35,186 nucleotides of DNA. Origin: Mycobacterium sp. MBM. GTDB lineage: Bacteria > Actinomycetota > Actinomycetes > Mycobacteriales > Mycobacteriaceae. Both the position numbers and the translations under genes were made by a program. Positions 8,243-16,906 of this stretch are shown piece after piece. Location: positions 1 to 35,186 of the forward strand of contig JAKJHY010000043.1 of assembly GCA_021648845.1 (NCBI GenBank). The letters are read 5' to 3'. Positions within the stretch are counted from its first letter, which is position 1. Each line of letters opens with the position of its first letter. A model generated the notes under the pieces. It saw only the letters and a list, made by a program, of their open reading frames with translations. It had not been told where the DNA came from and did not search any database.

Positions 8243-9400
8243 TCATTCGGCGCCGGATATCTGACGGAGAGTGTTCGCAAATCGGCGGCCGACGCGCTGG
8301 TGGACTTCCGGGCCGGGGTGCAGATTATCGGCGAGCGGGAACTCGGCGAAATCGTCGGGACCGTAGAGCGTCAGTCCGTCGAGGTACCCGATGTGCGGGT
8401 CGACGGCCGAGCGTTGGTCGACGATGGCCTTCAGTTCTCGACGGATGACGGCGAGGGTCAGCTTGCCGGCCCGGACCTCTGCCGGATCGCCGGTCGCCAC
8501 GAATGCCATTGTGCCGCTGCTGAAATCGGGGGCCAGCGGACCCGGGGTGTCTTCGTGGATGGGGCAGAAGAGGGCAGAGACAACCACGATCGGTGTGCTC
8601 GGGTGGCCCTCGCGGATGGTGTCGAGGAAGCCGTGTACGGCGGGCCCGAACGCACGGAGGCGCATCAGGTCGGCGTTGACCACGTTGATGCCGAGCTTGA
8701 TGCTGATCAGGTCGGCCTCGATATCGCGCATCGTGCGCGCGGTGAAGGGGTCCAGTAGGGCGGCTCCGCCCATCCCGAGGTTGATCAGCTCGACGTCGGC
8801 ATCGGCGGCGGCCAACGCAGGCCAGGTGCCGGTGGGGTGAACGGCGTTAGAGCCGTGGCTGATGGAGCTGCCGTGATGCAGCCACACGGGCCGGGTGATG
8901 GGGCACTCCTCCAGTGGTTGATCGCTGCGCAGGGCGATCAGTTCGGTGGTTTCGTTGTGCGGTAACCACACCTCGACAGTCTTGTGTCGGTCGGGAAGAT
9001 GCGCGAAGCGGACGGTGCCGGGCGGGCCGGGCTGCAGTTCCTCTGTCCCGGTGGCCACGTCCTTGAGTAGAACGTTGCCTCCGGTGAGGCTGGTCTGAGC
9101 CGTGAGTTTGCCATCGATCAGTAGGTCGTAGACGCCGTCGGGCCGCATTGGCAGACCCCGGTACGCGGGCCGGGTGCGCAGTGCATCGAGTTCGATGACC
9201 GTGGACCGGGTCTGGAACACCAACCGGCAACCGGCGGGCTGAGATTCGACCATCGCGAGCTGCGGATCCGCACATTGCGCGCGGGCCCAACCGGGCAATC
9301 GGTGCACCAGCAGGCCGTGGGCCGTCGGCTCGAGCTCGCGCGCGCCGCGCAACAGGTTCGTCGAGATCGGGGTGGAGGCCATCCCGGCCATCGAGATCAC
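8243..9400 (-). CDS. SGNH/GDSL-type esterase with N-terminal beta-rich domain
   Basis: A 385-residue two-domain protein. Residues 1-170 are beta-rich, without recognised motif. Residues 172-385 form an SGNH hydrolase: block I HHGSSISHG (nucleophile near Ser179), block II LGMGGAALLDPF, block III KLGINVVNAD, and block V DNLHPG near residue 360 supplying Asp and His. The layout recalls carbohydrate esterases with an accessory N-terminal jelly-roll domain. The GTG start at 9400 overlaps the stop of the LLM gene (GTGA), indicating translational coupling. No signal peptide is seen, so it is probably cytoplasmic. Substrate unknown. Confidence 0.85.
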   Translation of the reverse strand: MISMAGMASTPISTNLLRGARELEPTAHGLLVHRLPGWARAQCADPQLAMVESQPAGCRLVFQTRSTVIELDALRTRPAYRGLPMRPDGVYDLLIDGKLTAQTSLTGGNVLLKDVATGTEELQPGPPGTVRFAHLPDRHKTVEVWLPHNETTELIALRSDQPLEECPITRPVWLHHGSSISHGSNAVHPTGTWPALAAADADVELINLGMGGAALLDPFTARTMRDIEADLISIKLGINVVNADLMRLRAFGPAVHGFLDTIREGHPSTPIVVVSALFCPIHEDTPGPLAPDFSSGTMAFVATGDPAEVRAGKLTLAVIRRELKAIVDQRSAVDPHIGYLDGLTLYGPDDFAEFPLADNLHPGPEVHQRVGRRFANTLRQISGAE

Positions 9401-10206
9401 CCGTTGTCCCGCCAGGCGAGCACCTGTTTCAGCGAGGTCAGGTCGTAGCCGTCATCGGCGGTGAGCTCGGTCTGGAACAGCGTGACACCTGCCTCGCGGA
9501 AGGCGTCGGCGGCGTCGGCGTCCGTCCACAGCGTGGAGCGTTCGATATCGGCGCCGCTACGGCCGAACGTCGCCGCCAGCTCGTCGACGCGGTCGCTGGA
9601 CCGTCGGAACGCGTCGAGGTCGGCGAAGGCGTGCCAGATGTCTGCATGCCGGGCGACGGCGGGCAGCGAGCGTTTGGGGCCGGTGCCGCCGATGAGGATC
9701 GGTAGCCTGCGCACCGGCGGCGGAATCAGCGCGACGAGCCGGTTCTCGATGCGAATCAGACTCTCGTCGAACAGGTCGAAGCGTGAGCCGAAGGTGCCGA
9801 ATTCGAAACCATAAGTGGTGTAGTCTTTTTCGTACCATCCCGCACCAAGGCCGAGAATGAGCCGGCCGCCGCTGATGTGGTCGACGGTGCGTGCCATGTC
9901 GGCAAGCAGGTCCGCGTTACGGTAGCCGACGCCGGTGACGAGAAGGCCGATCTCGGCGTGTGACGTGATCTCGCCCCACGACGCCAGCGCGGTCCACCCC
10001 TCGAAATTGGCGACATCGGTCTGCTCGTCGGACAGGATGGGCTTTCCGTCGACGATGGCCTCCATCGCCGGGCGGTGGAAGTGGTCGTAGCCGAAGATCA
10101 CGTCGACGCCCAGGTCGTCGGCGGCGATGACGGCGTCACGCCATGTGCGGTAATCGGGAGTGCCTCCGGGCTGGATCTGGACGGCGACGCGGACGGGTCG
10201 GGTCAT
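9397..10206 (-). CDS. LLM-class F420-dependent oxidoreductase
   Basis: A 269-residue luciferase-like TIM-barrel protein with GVDVIFGYDHFHRPAM near the N-terminus, the central TVDHISGGRLILGLGAGW signature, and LPILIGGTGPKRSLP, all characteristic of mycobacterial F420-dependent oxidoreductases. These use reduced F420 for hydride transfer; the substrate is unknown. ATG 10206 follows AGGAGC at good spacing. Coupled by GTGA overlap to the downstream SGNH esterase. Confidence 0.88.
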   Translation of the reverse strand: MTRPVRVAVQIQPGGTPDYRTWRDAVIAADDLGVDVIFGYDHFHRPAMEAIVDGKPILSDEQTDVANFEGWTALASWGEITSHAEIGLLVTGVGYRNADLLADMARTVDHISGGRLILGLGAGWYEKDYTTYGFEFGTFGSRFDLFDESLIRIENRLVALIPPPVRRLPILIGGTGPKRSLPAVARHADIWHAFADLDAFRRSSDRVDELAATFGRSGADIERSTLWTDADAADAFREAGVTLFQTELTADDGYDLTSLKQVLAWRDNG

Positions 10207-10301
10207 GGATGCTCCTGAGTCGGGACGGGGCGACTCTTGGGCCAAGTTCCCCGGGTGCGGTATTTATTCCGGACCGGGGGAGCGCTCCGGTGGTGACCGA
10301 C

Positions 10302-11987
10302 TCAGTCCAGGATTGCCCGCGCTGCGCGTTCGGCGATCAGCATGACCGGCGCGTTGGTGTTCCCGGAGGTGATGGTGGGCATCGCCGAAGCGTCGACCAC
10401 GCGAAGTCCGGCGACGCCGTATACGCGACAGTCGGTGTCGAGCACAGTGCCGGTCGACCGCGGAAGACCTTGTGTGTCAAAGGCACCCATCGCGCAGGTG
10501 CCGACCGGATGAAAGATGGTCGTGCCGAGTTCACGGGCCGCCTGCTGCAGGTCGTCGTCGCTCACCAGGTGCGGCCCGGGAAGCACCTCTTGCGGGTGGT
10601 AGCGGGCAAGGGCCGGCGCCGCCATGATCTGCCGGGTCATCCGCAAGCCCAGCACGGCAACGTCACGGTCGGCGTCGGTGGACAGGTAGTTGCAGGAGAT
10701 CTTCGGGGGAGTCAGCGGATCGGCATCGGCGATTCGCACATGGCCCCGCGAGGTGGGCCGCAGATTGCAGACCGAGGGTGTGATCGCCCCGAACGGATGT
10801 AGCGGTTCACCGAACTTGGCCAGCGACAGCGGCTGCACATGCCATTCCAGATCGGGACTGGCCAGCGCGGGATCACTCTTGGCGAAAGCACCCAGCGTGG
10901 AGGGCGGCATGGTCATGGGCCCCGATCGCAGCAGCAGGTATTGAAGTCCCATCCCGGCGCGAGTGATGAGATTCCGGTACAGGGTGTTGACGGTGCGGGC
11001 GCCCTGCACCCGGTAGACCGTCCGTAGCTGCAGGTGATCCTGCAAATTTTCGCCCACCCCCGGCAGATCGACTGCCACCGGTACCTGATGCTGGGCCAGC
11101 AGCCCGGCCGGTCCCAGTCCCGAGGCCTGCATCAGCTGCGGTGACCCGATCGCTCCGGCGCTCAAGATCACCTCCCGGTGGGCGAGGACGTCGATGGTCT
11201 GTCCGGCTTTGAGCAGCCGCACACCGGTGGCGCGGTGCCGCGCCGTGGTCCAGGCACCGCGGCGCTGGGCTTGGTGGACCTGGCCATCGAGCAACAGCCG
11301 CACGGCCTGAGTCTGTGTGTAGACGGTGAGATTGGGGCGGTGGGTGATGGGGTGCAGGAAGGCGTCGGCCATCGACCAGCGCCTACCGCGGCGCTGGTTG
11401 ACGTGAAAGTAGGCACTGCCGGAGTTGTCGCCCCGGTTGAATTCTTCGATCGGGGCAATGCCGGCCTGGGCGGCGGCGGCCTGCCAGGCATCCAGAATCT
11501 TCCAGCGCACCCGCGGCCGCTCGACCCGGATCTCACCTTCGGCGCCGTGCCATTCGTCGGCTCCGCCGAAGTAGTTTTCCAAGTCCCGGTAGATCGCCAG
11601 GGTCTCGCCCGTGCGGTCTGGGCCACCCCATAGCCACCGCCGGTCACCGGTGGCTTGCGCCCACAGCTCGTAATCGCTGGCCTGCCCACGCATGTGGATC
11701 ATGGCGTTGATCGACGAGCAGCCGCCGATCACGCGGCCCCGGGCGTACAGGATGCTGCGATCGGCCAGACCCGCGTCGGGTTCGGTGGTGAAGCACCAGT
11801 CGGTGCGTGGGTTGGCAATGGTGTACAGGTAGCCCACCGGCACCTTGATCCAGAACCAGTTGTCGTCGCCGCCGGCCTCGACCAGGAGCACGCGGTGATC
11901 GGGGTTGGCGCTCAGTCGGTTGGCGAGCAGGCAGCCGGCGCTGCCCGCGCCGACGATGACGAAGTCGAATTCGGCGACGGGGCTCAA
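10302..11987 (-). CDS. GMC-family FAD oxidoreductase (choline dehydrogenase-like)
   Basis: A 561-residue flavoenzyme of normal GMC length. The FAD-binding GxGxxG is GAGSAG at residues 13-18, followed by the ADP-binding VLLVEAGGDD, the GMC signature RGRVIGGCSSINAMIHMRG, and C-terminal HPVGTCAMG plus GNTNAPVMLIAERAA with the active-site His region. Such enzymes oxidise alcohols to aldehydes or ketones. No ATG fits; I chose TTG 11987 because GGAGGAA lies directly upstream and the FAD motif starts 12 codons later. The long open extension to 12128 overlaps the adjacent small gene region and is not GMC-like. Substrate unknown. Confidence 0.88.
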   Translation of the reverse strand: MSPVAEFDFVIVGAGSAGCLLANRLSANPDHRVLLVEAGGDDNWFWIKVPVGYLYTIANPRTDWCFTTEPDAGLADRSILYARGRVIGGCSSINAMIHMRGQASDYELWAQATGDRRWLWGGPDRTGETLAIYRDLENYFGGADEWHGAEGEIRVERPRVRWKILDAWQAAAAQAGIAPIEEFNRGDNSGSAYFHVNQRRGRRWSMADAFLHPITHRPNLTVYTQTQAVRLLLDGQVHQAQRRGAWTTARHRATGVRLLKAGQTIDVLAHREVILSAGAIGSPQLMQASGLGPAGLLAQHQVPVAVDLPGVGENLQDHLQLRTVYRVQGARTVNTLYRNLITRAGMGLQYLLLRSGPMTMPPSTLGAFAKSDPALASPDLEWHVQPLSLAKFGEPLHPFGAITPSVCNLRPTSRGHVRIADADPLTPPKISCNYLSTDADRDVAVLGLRMTRQIMAAPALARYHPQEVLPGPHLVSDDDLQQAARELGTTIFHPVGTCAMGAFDTQGLPRSTGTVLDTDCRVYGVAGLRVVDASAMPTITSGNTNAPVMLIAERAARAILD

Positions 11988-12066
11988 CGTTCCTCCATGA
12001 CGTCCGGGCAGCAATCGATGCTCGCACATGCGCAATGACGTCCTGGCCGACGGTGAGCGATATGCG

Positions 12067-12300
12067 CTACAGCTGGCCCAGTGGTCGGCAGACGTTGGAC
12101 AGCGCGTTCCAATACTGGCCGGGCGCACAGTTTTCCGCCGGACGCGGCGTCTGGCAGGTGTTGGTGATCGGATCCCAGAACTGTCCGTTGATGCAGTTCA
12201 GGGGCTCTGCCGCGGCGGTACCGGCGCCGAGTAGCGACATGGCAGCGACGGGAGCGGCGCAGAGAATGGCGATGGACGAGCGTGCGTGGAGTTTTCGCAT
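12067..12300 (-). CDS. Small secreted protein with duplicated Cys motif
   Basis: A 77-residue protein with a clear Sec signal peptide (MRKLHARSSIAILCAAPVAA, hydrophobic core, AAAEP cleavage region near residue 34). The mature part of about 44 residues holds two copies of a 14-16 residue unit: CINGQFWDPITNTCQ and CAPGQYWNALSNVCR, i.e. C-x2-GQ-aromatic-W-x3-[ST]N-x-C. Two disulfides are likely. I do not recognise a named family; similar tiny exported Cys-motif proteins occur in mycobacteria. ATG 12300 is chosen because the signal peptide starts there. It lies between the GMC gene and the broken serine hydrolase. Confidence 0.75.
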   Translation of the reverse strand: MRKLHARSSIAILCAAPVAAMSLLGAGTAAAEPLNCINGQFWDPITNTCQTPRPAENCAPGQYWNALSNVCRPLGQL

Positions 12301-12348
12301 GCGTTGATCTTGCCCGACGATGCGGATCCCCAAACCAGGGGAGTGGGG

Positions 12349-13498
12349 TCATATCGCGTCGTATACCGCGGCGATCAGTCGATACGCGCGCCGATCGCCG
12401 GCCAGCCAGTCGCGGCGCAGATTGGGTACGAAGGCGAAAGCGACCTTGTGTTCGAGATCGGCCAGGCCCACCGCGCCACCGGCGCCCGAATGCGGTCCGT
12501 TGCGCGGGTTCGGGCAGCACGAAGTTCTGCGATGGCAGCATGTAGCCGAGGCCGAATGCGCTTTCCAAGCGCAGGACCCGATCGCGTCCGCGCACGTGTT
12601 CTCCGATCGCCTCGCGCAGATGACCTGGGGAGAGCAAGGTTCCGCCGATGAGGTCGGCATAGAAGTTCGCGAGATCGCGAGCGGTGCTGACCAAGCCGGC
12701 CGCGGGCCAGCCGGCGGCCAGAACCTCTGGATCGTTGAAGGACGCCGCGGGATTCGTCGATGCCCGGATGAACAGCGATTCCGGATCGGCGATCGCGGCC
12801 GCCATGTCGGCGACGGTGTCCTGCGGTATCGGGGGAGCGTTTTCGGCACTCCAGACCCGCTGCTCGGGCGGTGGTGAACTCATCCGGGCGACATCACCGG
12901 CTGCCGCACCGGAGGCGCCGATGTGCAGTCGACCGCCCAGGTGGCGTCGGGTGAACTCGCCGACTGTCATATCGGTGTGGCGGCGCACGAATTCGCCGAC
13001 CAGCCATCCGAAAGTCAAAGCGTGGTACCCGTGTTCGGTTCCGGGGTGCCAGATCGGGCGTTGGCGCGCCAACAGGTCGGCCATGGCCGTGGGATCCGCG
13101 GCCTCGGCCACCGACACCGCGCGTTCCATGACGGGCAGCCCGGCCCGGTGGGTCATCAGATCGGCCAGCGTGGTCTCGTGCTTGTCGTGCTGGGTGAACT
13201 CCGGCCACCAGGTGCTCACCGCTGCCTCGACGGCGTGTCCCTGTTGTTCGGCCACCATGAGGGCCGCGGTGGCCGTGACACCCTTGGTGCAGGAGAAGGT
13301 GGGGCACGTGGTCTCGCGGGTCCATGGCCGTCCGGTCCGCCGGTCGGCGACGCCGCCCCAGAGGTCCACCACCGCGCGACCGTCGACGACCACCGCTACC
13401 GCGGCACCAAGGTCGTCACCGGTTTCCAAACTCGCTTCGAACACGGCCTTCACATCCGCGAACGCGGGGTCCGCGTGCCCCGCCGCTGAACCCGGCAT
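12349..13498 (-). pseudogene. Serine esterase/beta-lactamase family protein, frameshifted
   Basis: The frame from ATG 13498 encodes a class C beta-lactamase/EstB-type protein: catalytic SxxK is Ser69-CT-Lys72 (FSCTKGVT), the Tyr motif is GYHALTFGWL, and it continues to LGYMLPSQNFVLPEP. There the frame leaves the family, while the conserved ending GPHSGAGGAVGLADLEHKVA continues in the next frame down to the stop at 12349. One extra C in the CCC at 12506-12508 explains it; removing it restores 382 residues, the usual family size. Without correction the protein would run on to 11984 with a nonsense tail overlapping the next genes. The lesion is near the C-terminus after the catalytic residues, so a sequencing error or a recent mutation are both possible. 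Confidence 0.8.
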
Positions 13499-13576
13499 AC
13501 CCCGAAGTAGAACACGTTCGGAGTATTGGTCGAGCGCGGTTGCTCGGGATTGCCCGCCGCGCCGACGGGCGCGGGG

Positions 13577-14524
13577 TCAGCTGTACCGAGCCACGAGCGC
13601 GGCGCCGATCGACGCCAACTGGTCGCGCACGCCCTGTGGGCCGGTGACCTCGAGCCGGTCGGTGAGCCAGGCAAGTTCGCCGGCGAGGGCGTGCTCGTCG
13701 CGCCCGCGCACCACGATCTCTATCCGACCATCGGGTGTGGATCCGCCGATGTCGAGGCGGCCTCCGCACATCGTCCGGAGCAGGCCGAGCACGTCGGGAG
13801 CGCACACGCCCTGGGCCTCGGCGGGGGTGCGCCGTCGGTCGACCTCGTCGGCAATCTCGCGCCAGCTCTCGGCGAGGTCGAAACCGCGGGGGCGCGCGAC
13901 GTTCTCGCCGGTCAACTCGACCGAGGAGACACGGTCGATCCGGAAGGTCCGTTGCCCGGCTTCGGTGCCCGCCACCAGGTACCAACTCGTGCCCTTGGCG
14001 ACGATGCCCAGGGGGTGCACGGTCCGCTCGGTCTTCGCGCCCGTGCGGTCGACGTAACCGAGTCGTACCCGGAAACCGCGGACCACCGCCTCTTGAAGGT
14101 CGTCGAGAAATCGGGGTGGCCGGAGCTCGGCCCGGCCGGCACCCCAGTGCCGCGGGTCGACGACGACCGAGGTCGCCGCCGCCTCGGCCTGCTCCCGGAA
14201 GGGCTCGGGCAGTGCGCGTACGAGTTTGCGTAGGGCGGCCTTCACGGCCGGGGTTGCCGTCGACGCGGGCCCGGCCACCAGGAACAGTGCTCGGGTCTCG
14301 TTCGCGGTCAGCCCGGACAGGTCGGTGCGAGCGCCGCCCACGAGGCGCCACCCGCCGCCGCGGCCCGGGACGGCATACACGGGCACCCCGGCGACGCTCA
14401 ACGCTTCGAGGTCGCGGCGAGCGGTGCGCTCGGACACCTCCAACTCCGCGGCGACCTCCGACGCGGTGACCTGCCCGCGCCGCTGCAACAGAAGGAGGAT
14501 GGCCACCAGTCGGTCGGCTCGCAT
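13577..14524 (-). CDS. WYL-domain transcriptional regulator (HTH + WYL)
   Basis: A 315-residue regulator. The N-terminal HTH (residues 1-55: MRADRLVAILLLLQRRGQ, then SERTARRDLEALSVAGVPVY) is of the HTH_11/DeoR-like kind. A WYL domain follows (GTSWYLVAGTEAGQRTFRIDRV carries the W-Y-L triad), then a C-terminal WCX extension. The start is ATG 14524; the frame is open much further upstream, but only antisense to the next gene. Divergent from a DinB/TIGR03086 gene across 63 bp that hold an AAAACCGG inverted repeat. This gene pair is common in actinobacteria. Ligand unknown. Confidence 0.9.
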   Translation of the reverse strand: MRADRLVAILLLLQRRGQVTASEVAAELEVSERTARRDLEALSVAGVPVYAVPGRGGGWRLVGGARTDLSGLTANETRALFLVAGPASTATPAVKAALRKLVRALPEPFREQAEAAATSVVVDPRHWGAGRAELRPPRFLDDLQEAVVRGFRVRLGYVDRTGAKTERTVHPLGIVAKGTSWYLVAGTEAGQRTFRIDRVSSVELTGENVARPRGFDLAESWREIADEVDRRRTPAEAQGVCAPDVLGLLRTMCGGRLDIGGSTPDGRIEIVVRGRDEHALAGELAWLTDRLEVTGPQGVRDQLASIGAALVARYS

Positions 14525-14542
14525 GCCCTCACACTCCCACAG

Positions 14543-14569
14543 AAAACCGGCCACAGGATGACCGGTTTT
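14543..14569. promoter_or_regulatory. Inverted repeat AAAACCGG-N11-CCGGTTTT, putative WYL-regulator operator
   Basis: Perfect 8-bp arms lie in the 63-bp gap between divergent wyl and DinB-type genes. The position and symmetry fit an operator controlling both genes. Inferred from layout. Confidence 0.55.
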
Positions 14570-14587
14570 GGTCGGCACACTTGCGCC

Positions 14588-15238
14588 ATGACCGCTTCGA
14601 CGAGTTCCGCCACCGACCACACCCACGATCCCCGCACCGTCCTCGACCGGGCCATCGCCACCGGCGAGGCCGTCGTCACGGGCGTTCGTCCGGCACACCT
14701 CCCCGACCCGACGCCGTGCACCGACATGGACGTACGCGCGTTGCTCGGCCACCTCATCGGCGTACTCGACCGGGTTGCCGCCCTCGGCAGCGGCGAGAAT
14801 CCCCTCGCCGTCAGCGACACCGTTGTCGCCGACGATCGGTGGCTCGACGCGTGGCGGGAGGCGGGCAGACGCGCCGCGCAGGCCTGGAGCGGTGACGCCG
14901 TGCTGGCACAACCCATGGCATTGCCGTGGATACAGGGCAGCGGCGCCGAGGTATTGACCTCCTATTTCTCCGAGCTGACCGTGCACACCTGGGACTTGGC
15001 GACGGCTACCGGTCAGCAGCCCGACTGGGACCACGCCGTTGTCGCCGCGGCGTTCGAGGCCGCGCGCCGGATGCTGCCTGCCGAGAACCGCCGTGCGCTC
15101 TACGCGGCGATCTCGGCCGCGCGGGGCCTCGACGAGGTCGGTGTCCCGTTCGCCGAGGCTGTCCCGATCTCCGACGACGCCCCGGTGATCGACCGCCTGG
15201 TCGCCTGGAATGGGCGCGATCCGCACCGGTGGGCCTGA
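14588..15238 (+). CDS. TIGR03086-family metal-binding protein (DinB/mycothiol-dependent-like fold)
   Basis: A 216-residue protein with the four-helix DinB/MDMPI N-terminal fold. The pattern includes CTDMDVRALLGHLIGVLDR (metal-ligand candidate His55) and ELTVHTWDLATATGQ (His133), matching TIGR03086 proteins. Members of this fold bind a divalent metal and some use mycothiol; the reaction of this subgroup is unknown. ATG 14588 is chosen for its position right after the divergent promoter; an earlier in-frame ATG at 14558 lies inside the inverted repeat. Confidence 0.85.
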   Translation: MTASTSSATDHTHDPRTVLDRAIATGEAVVTGVRPAHLPDPTPCTDMDVRALLGHLIGVLDRVAALGSGENPLAVSDTVVADDRWLDAWREAGRRAAQAWSGDAVLAQPMALPWIQGSGAEVLTSYFSELTVHTWDLATATGQQPDWDHAVVAAAFEAARRMLPAENRRALYAAISAARGLDEVGVPFAEAVPISDDAPVIDRLVAWNGRDPHRWA

Positions 15239-15334
15239 GAAACCGTCGACCGGGCGTGCAAACCGCTACTGCCGGGTCGCGTAGATTCTGTGCGAACACA
15301 CTCGAACCCAGCTCAGCATGCAACGAAGGCCATC

Positions 15335-15583
15335 ATGTCCGAGGACCAGAACACCGACGTTCCACCGAACCACCTGTCGATCGATCCGCGCAGCGCCCAC
15401 TACAGCGAAGAGGTGCTTCGCCGCGACGTGGGTATCCGTTTCAACGGCGCCGAGAAGACCAATGTTCACGAATACAACGTGGCCGAGGGCTGGGTGCGTG
15501 TCGAAGTCCCCACCGCAAAGGATCGCCGCGGAAATCCGATGGTGGTGAAGCTCAACGGCACCGTAGAGCCCTATTACCGCTGA
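15335..15583 (+). CDS. DUF3297 family protein
   Basis: An 82-residue protein with PPNHLSIDPRSAHYSEEVL, then VGIRFNGAEKTNVHEYNVAEGW and C-terminal VKLNGTVEPYYR, the recognisable pattern of DUF3297 (unknown function; small beta-rich). I use ATG 15335, where the family normally begins; an in-frame start at 15290 would add 15 residues. Same strand as the DinB-type gene, 96 nt downstream of it, possibly with its own promoter. Confidence 0.82.
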   Translation: MSEDQNTDVPPNHLSIDPRSAHYSEEVLRRDVGIRFNGAEKTNVHEYNVAEGWVRVEVPTAKDRRGNPMVVKLNGTVEPYYR

Positions 15584-15591
15584 GCGACGGG

Positions 15592-15801
15592 TCAGGCGAC
15601 ACTGCTGATGATGGCGATAACCAGTCCGCCCAGTGTCAGCACCCCGACCATCGCCGTGGCGGCAATCGCGCGATGGCGGCGGTGTCGGCGCGCGTCGAAG
15701 ATCGCCACCGCGATACCCGCGAGGATCAGTGCGGAATAGGCGGCCAGTCCTAGCGTCAGCGCCGCCGTGGAGGCGGCGCCGGCCAGCGTCACGTTCTGCA
15801 C
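15592..15801 (-). CDS. Small two-TM membrane protein
   Basis: A 69-residue hydrophobic peptide with two membrane segments (about residues 10-34 and 45-67) joined by a basic loop DARRHRRHRA, suggesting both termini outside. No family recognised. It is convergent with DUF3297 (8 nt gap). Hydrophobicity and a good start support it, but evidence is otherwise thin. Confidence 0.5.
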   Translation of the reverse strand: MQNVTLAGAASTAALTLGLAAYSALILAGIAVAIFDARRHRRHRAIAATAMVGVLTLGGLVIAIISSVA

Positions 15802-15895
15802 GCCGTGAGCCTACGGGGCGAGCGCAGGCGATGCCGTGACCGCTCTCATCACCGAGGACGGCGATACCGCGATGATCACTCCCACGGACACCAGC

Positions 15896-16834
15896 TCAAC
15901 CGGCATCGAGCGTTTCGGCGGCAAGCACGTCCCGAATGATGGTGCGGAGGGCGATGGTCCCCGGGTCCCGGTCAACCCGCTCGTGCCAGAACAATCGGAC
16001 GTCGTAGGCCGGGAGCGTCAGGGGTAGCTCGAAGACGGTGATGGCAGCGTGGCGCGCGTGGTATCGGGCAAGGCGGCGGGGGGCCACCGCGATGCAGTGA
16101 CCGTTCTCGACGACGGGGAACAGCGAACTGTAATGCGAAACGGTGAGATGGATGCGTCGCGTGTGCCCGAGCCGCGCGAGCGCGTCGTCGACTTCGCGAC
16201 CGCGGCCCGGGGTGATCTGAGCGTGGGCGTGTGGCAATTCGAGAAAGCGGTCGAGTGTCATGACACCGTTGGCTTCGGGGTGATGGCCGGCGATGACTCC
16301 GACGATGTCGTCGGTGAAAGCGGGTTCTGAGTGCCACGCCGACGGGACGGTGGTGGGTATGCCGAGGTACAAGTCGACCTCGCCGGTGGCCAGTGCATCG
16401 ACGACGCCGATGCGATCCAACGCCGCGACGCGGACCCGGGATCGGGGAGCGTCGCGCTGTAGCCTGCGGTCCAGGCCCGGTAGGACGAGCGGTCCGTACA
16501 GATCGGCGAAGGCTATGACCCATTCGCGTGTCGTCGTCGCCAGGTCGAAGTCATCGAGATTGCGCACGATGTCCTCGACGAGGCGCAGTGCAGCCTCGAG
16601 CTGGGGTTGGATCGCCAGCGCGGCGGGAGTCGGAGTGAGACCTCGGCCGCTGCGCACCACCAGTGGGTCACCCAAGAGCGCGCGAAGCCGGGCCAACGCG
16701 TTCGAGATCGCCGGCTGAGTCAGATGCAACCGTGCCGCGGCCCTGGTGGCGCTGCGTTCCTCCAGGACAGCCTGCAGCACGACGAGAAGGTTGAGATCGA
16801 CGCCGGAAAGATTCACCCCATGAATGTTGCACAT
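15896..16834 (-). CDS. LysR-family transcriptional regulator (NodD/SyrM-like)
   Basis: A 312-residue LysR protein: HTH at about residues 10-68 (VDLNLLVVLQAVLEERSATR, then LHLTQPAISNALARLRALLG), followed by the effector domain. Its LNLL start and Pro-Ala-Ile-Ser recognition helix match the NodD/LinR/SyrM branch that often controls aromatic catabolism. ATG 16834 gives a normal length. It is divergent from the NmrA-like gene, with the AATCATGATT palindrome between them, so that gene is its likely target. Confidence 0.9.
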   Translation of the reverse strand: MCNIHGVNLSGVDLNLLVVLQAVLEERSATRAAARLHLTQPAISNALARLRALLGDPLVVRSGRGLTPTPAALAIQPQLEAALRLVEDIVRNLDDFDLATTTREWVIAFADLYGPLVLPGLDRRLQRDAPRSRVRVAALDRIGVVDALATGEVDLYLGIPTTVPSAWHSEPAFTDDIVGVIAGHHPEANGVMTLDRFLELPHAHAQITPGRGREVDDALARLGHTRRIHLTVSHYSSLFPVVENGHCIAVAPRRLARYHARHAAITVFELPLTLPAYDVRLFWHERVDRDPGTIALRTIIRDVLAAETLDAG

Positions 16835-16838
16835 ATCG

Positions 16839-16848
16839 AATCATGATT
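16839..16848. promoter_or_regulatory. 10-bp palindrome AATCATGATT in the LysR/NmrA intergenic gap
   Basis: A perfect palindrome 5 bp upstream of the LysR start and about 60 bp before the NmrA-like gene. AT-rich symmetry is typical of LysR boxes. Inferred. Confidence 0.35.
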
Positions 16849-16906
16849 GGCGGTTATGAAAAACGGTTCCTAGCCTCGGTGCTGGATAAAGGGAAAGGAC
16901 GTGACA

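Noticed and set aside
11984..12348. C-terminal tail of the serine esterase frame running to 11984
   Set aside because: Arg-rich nonsense after the frameshift, overlapping the small secreted protein gene; the true end is at 12349.
12684..14057. Plus-strand open frame of 457 codons
   Set aside because: Antisense to the esterase and WYL genes; Ser/Arg/Thr-rich shadow.
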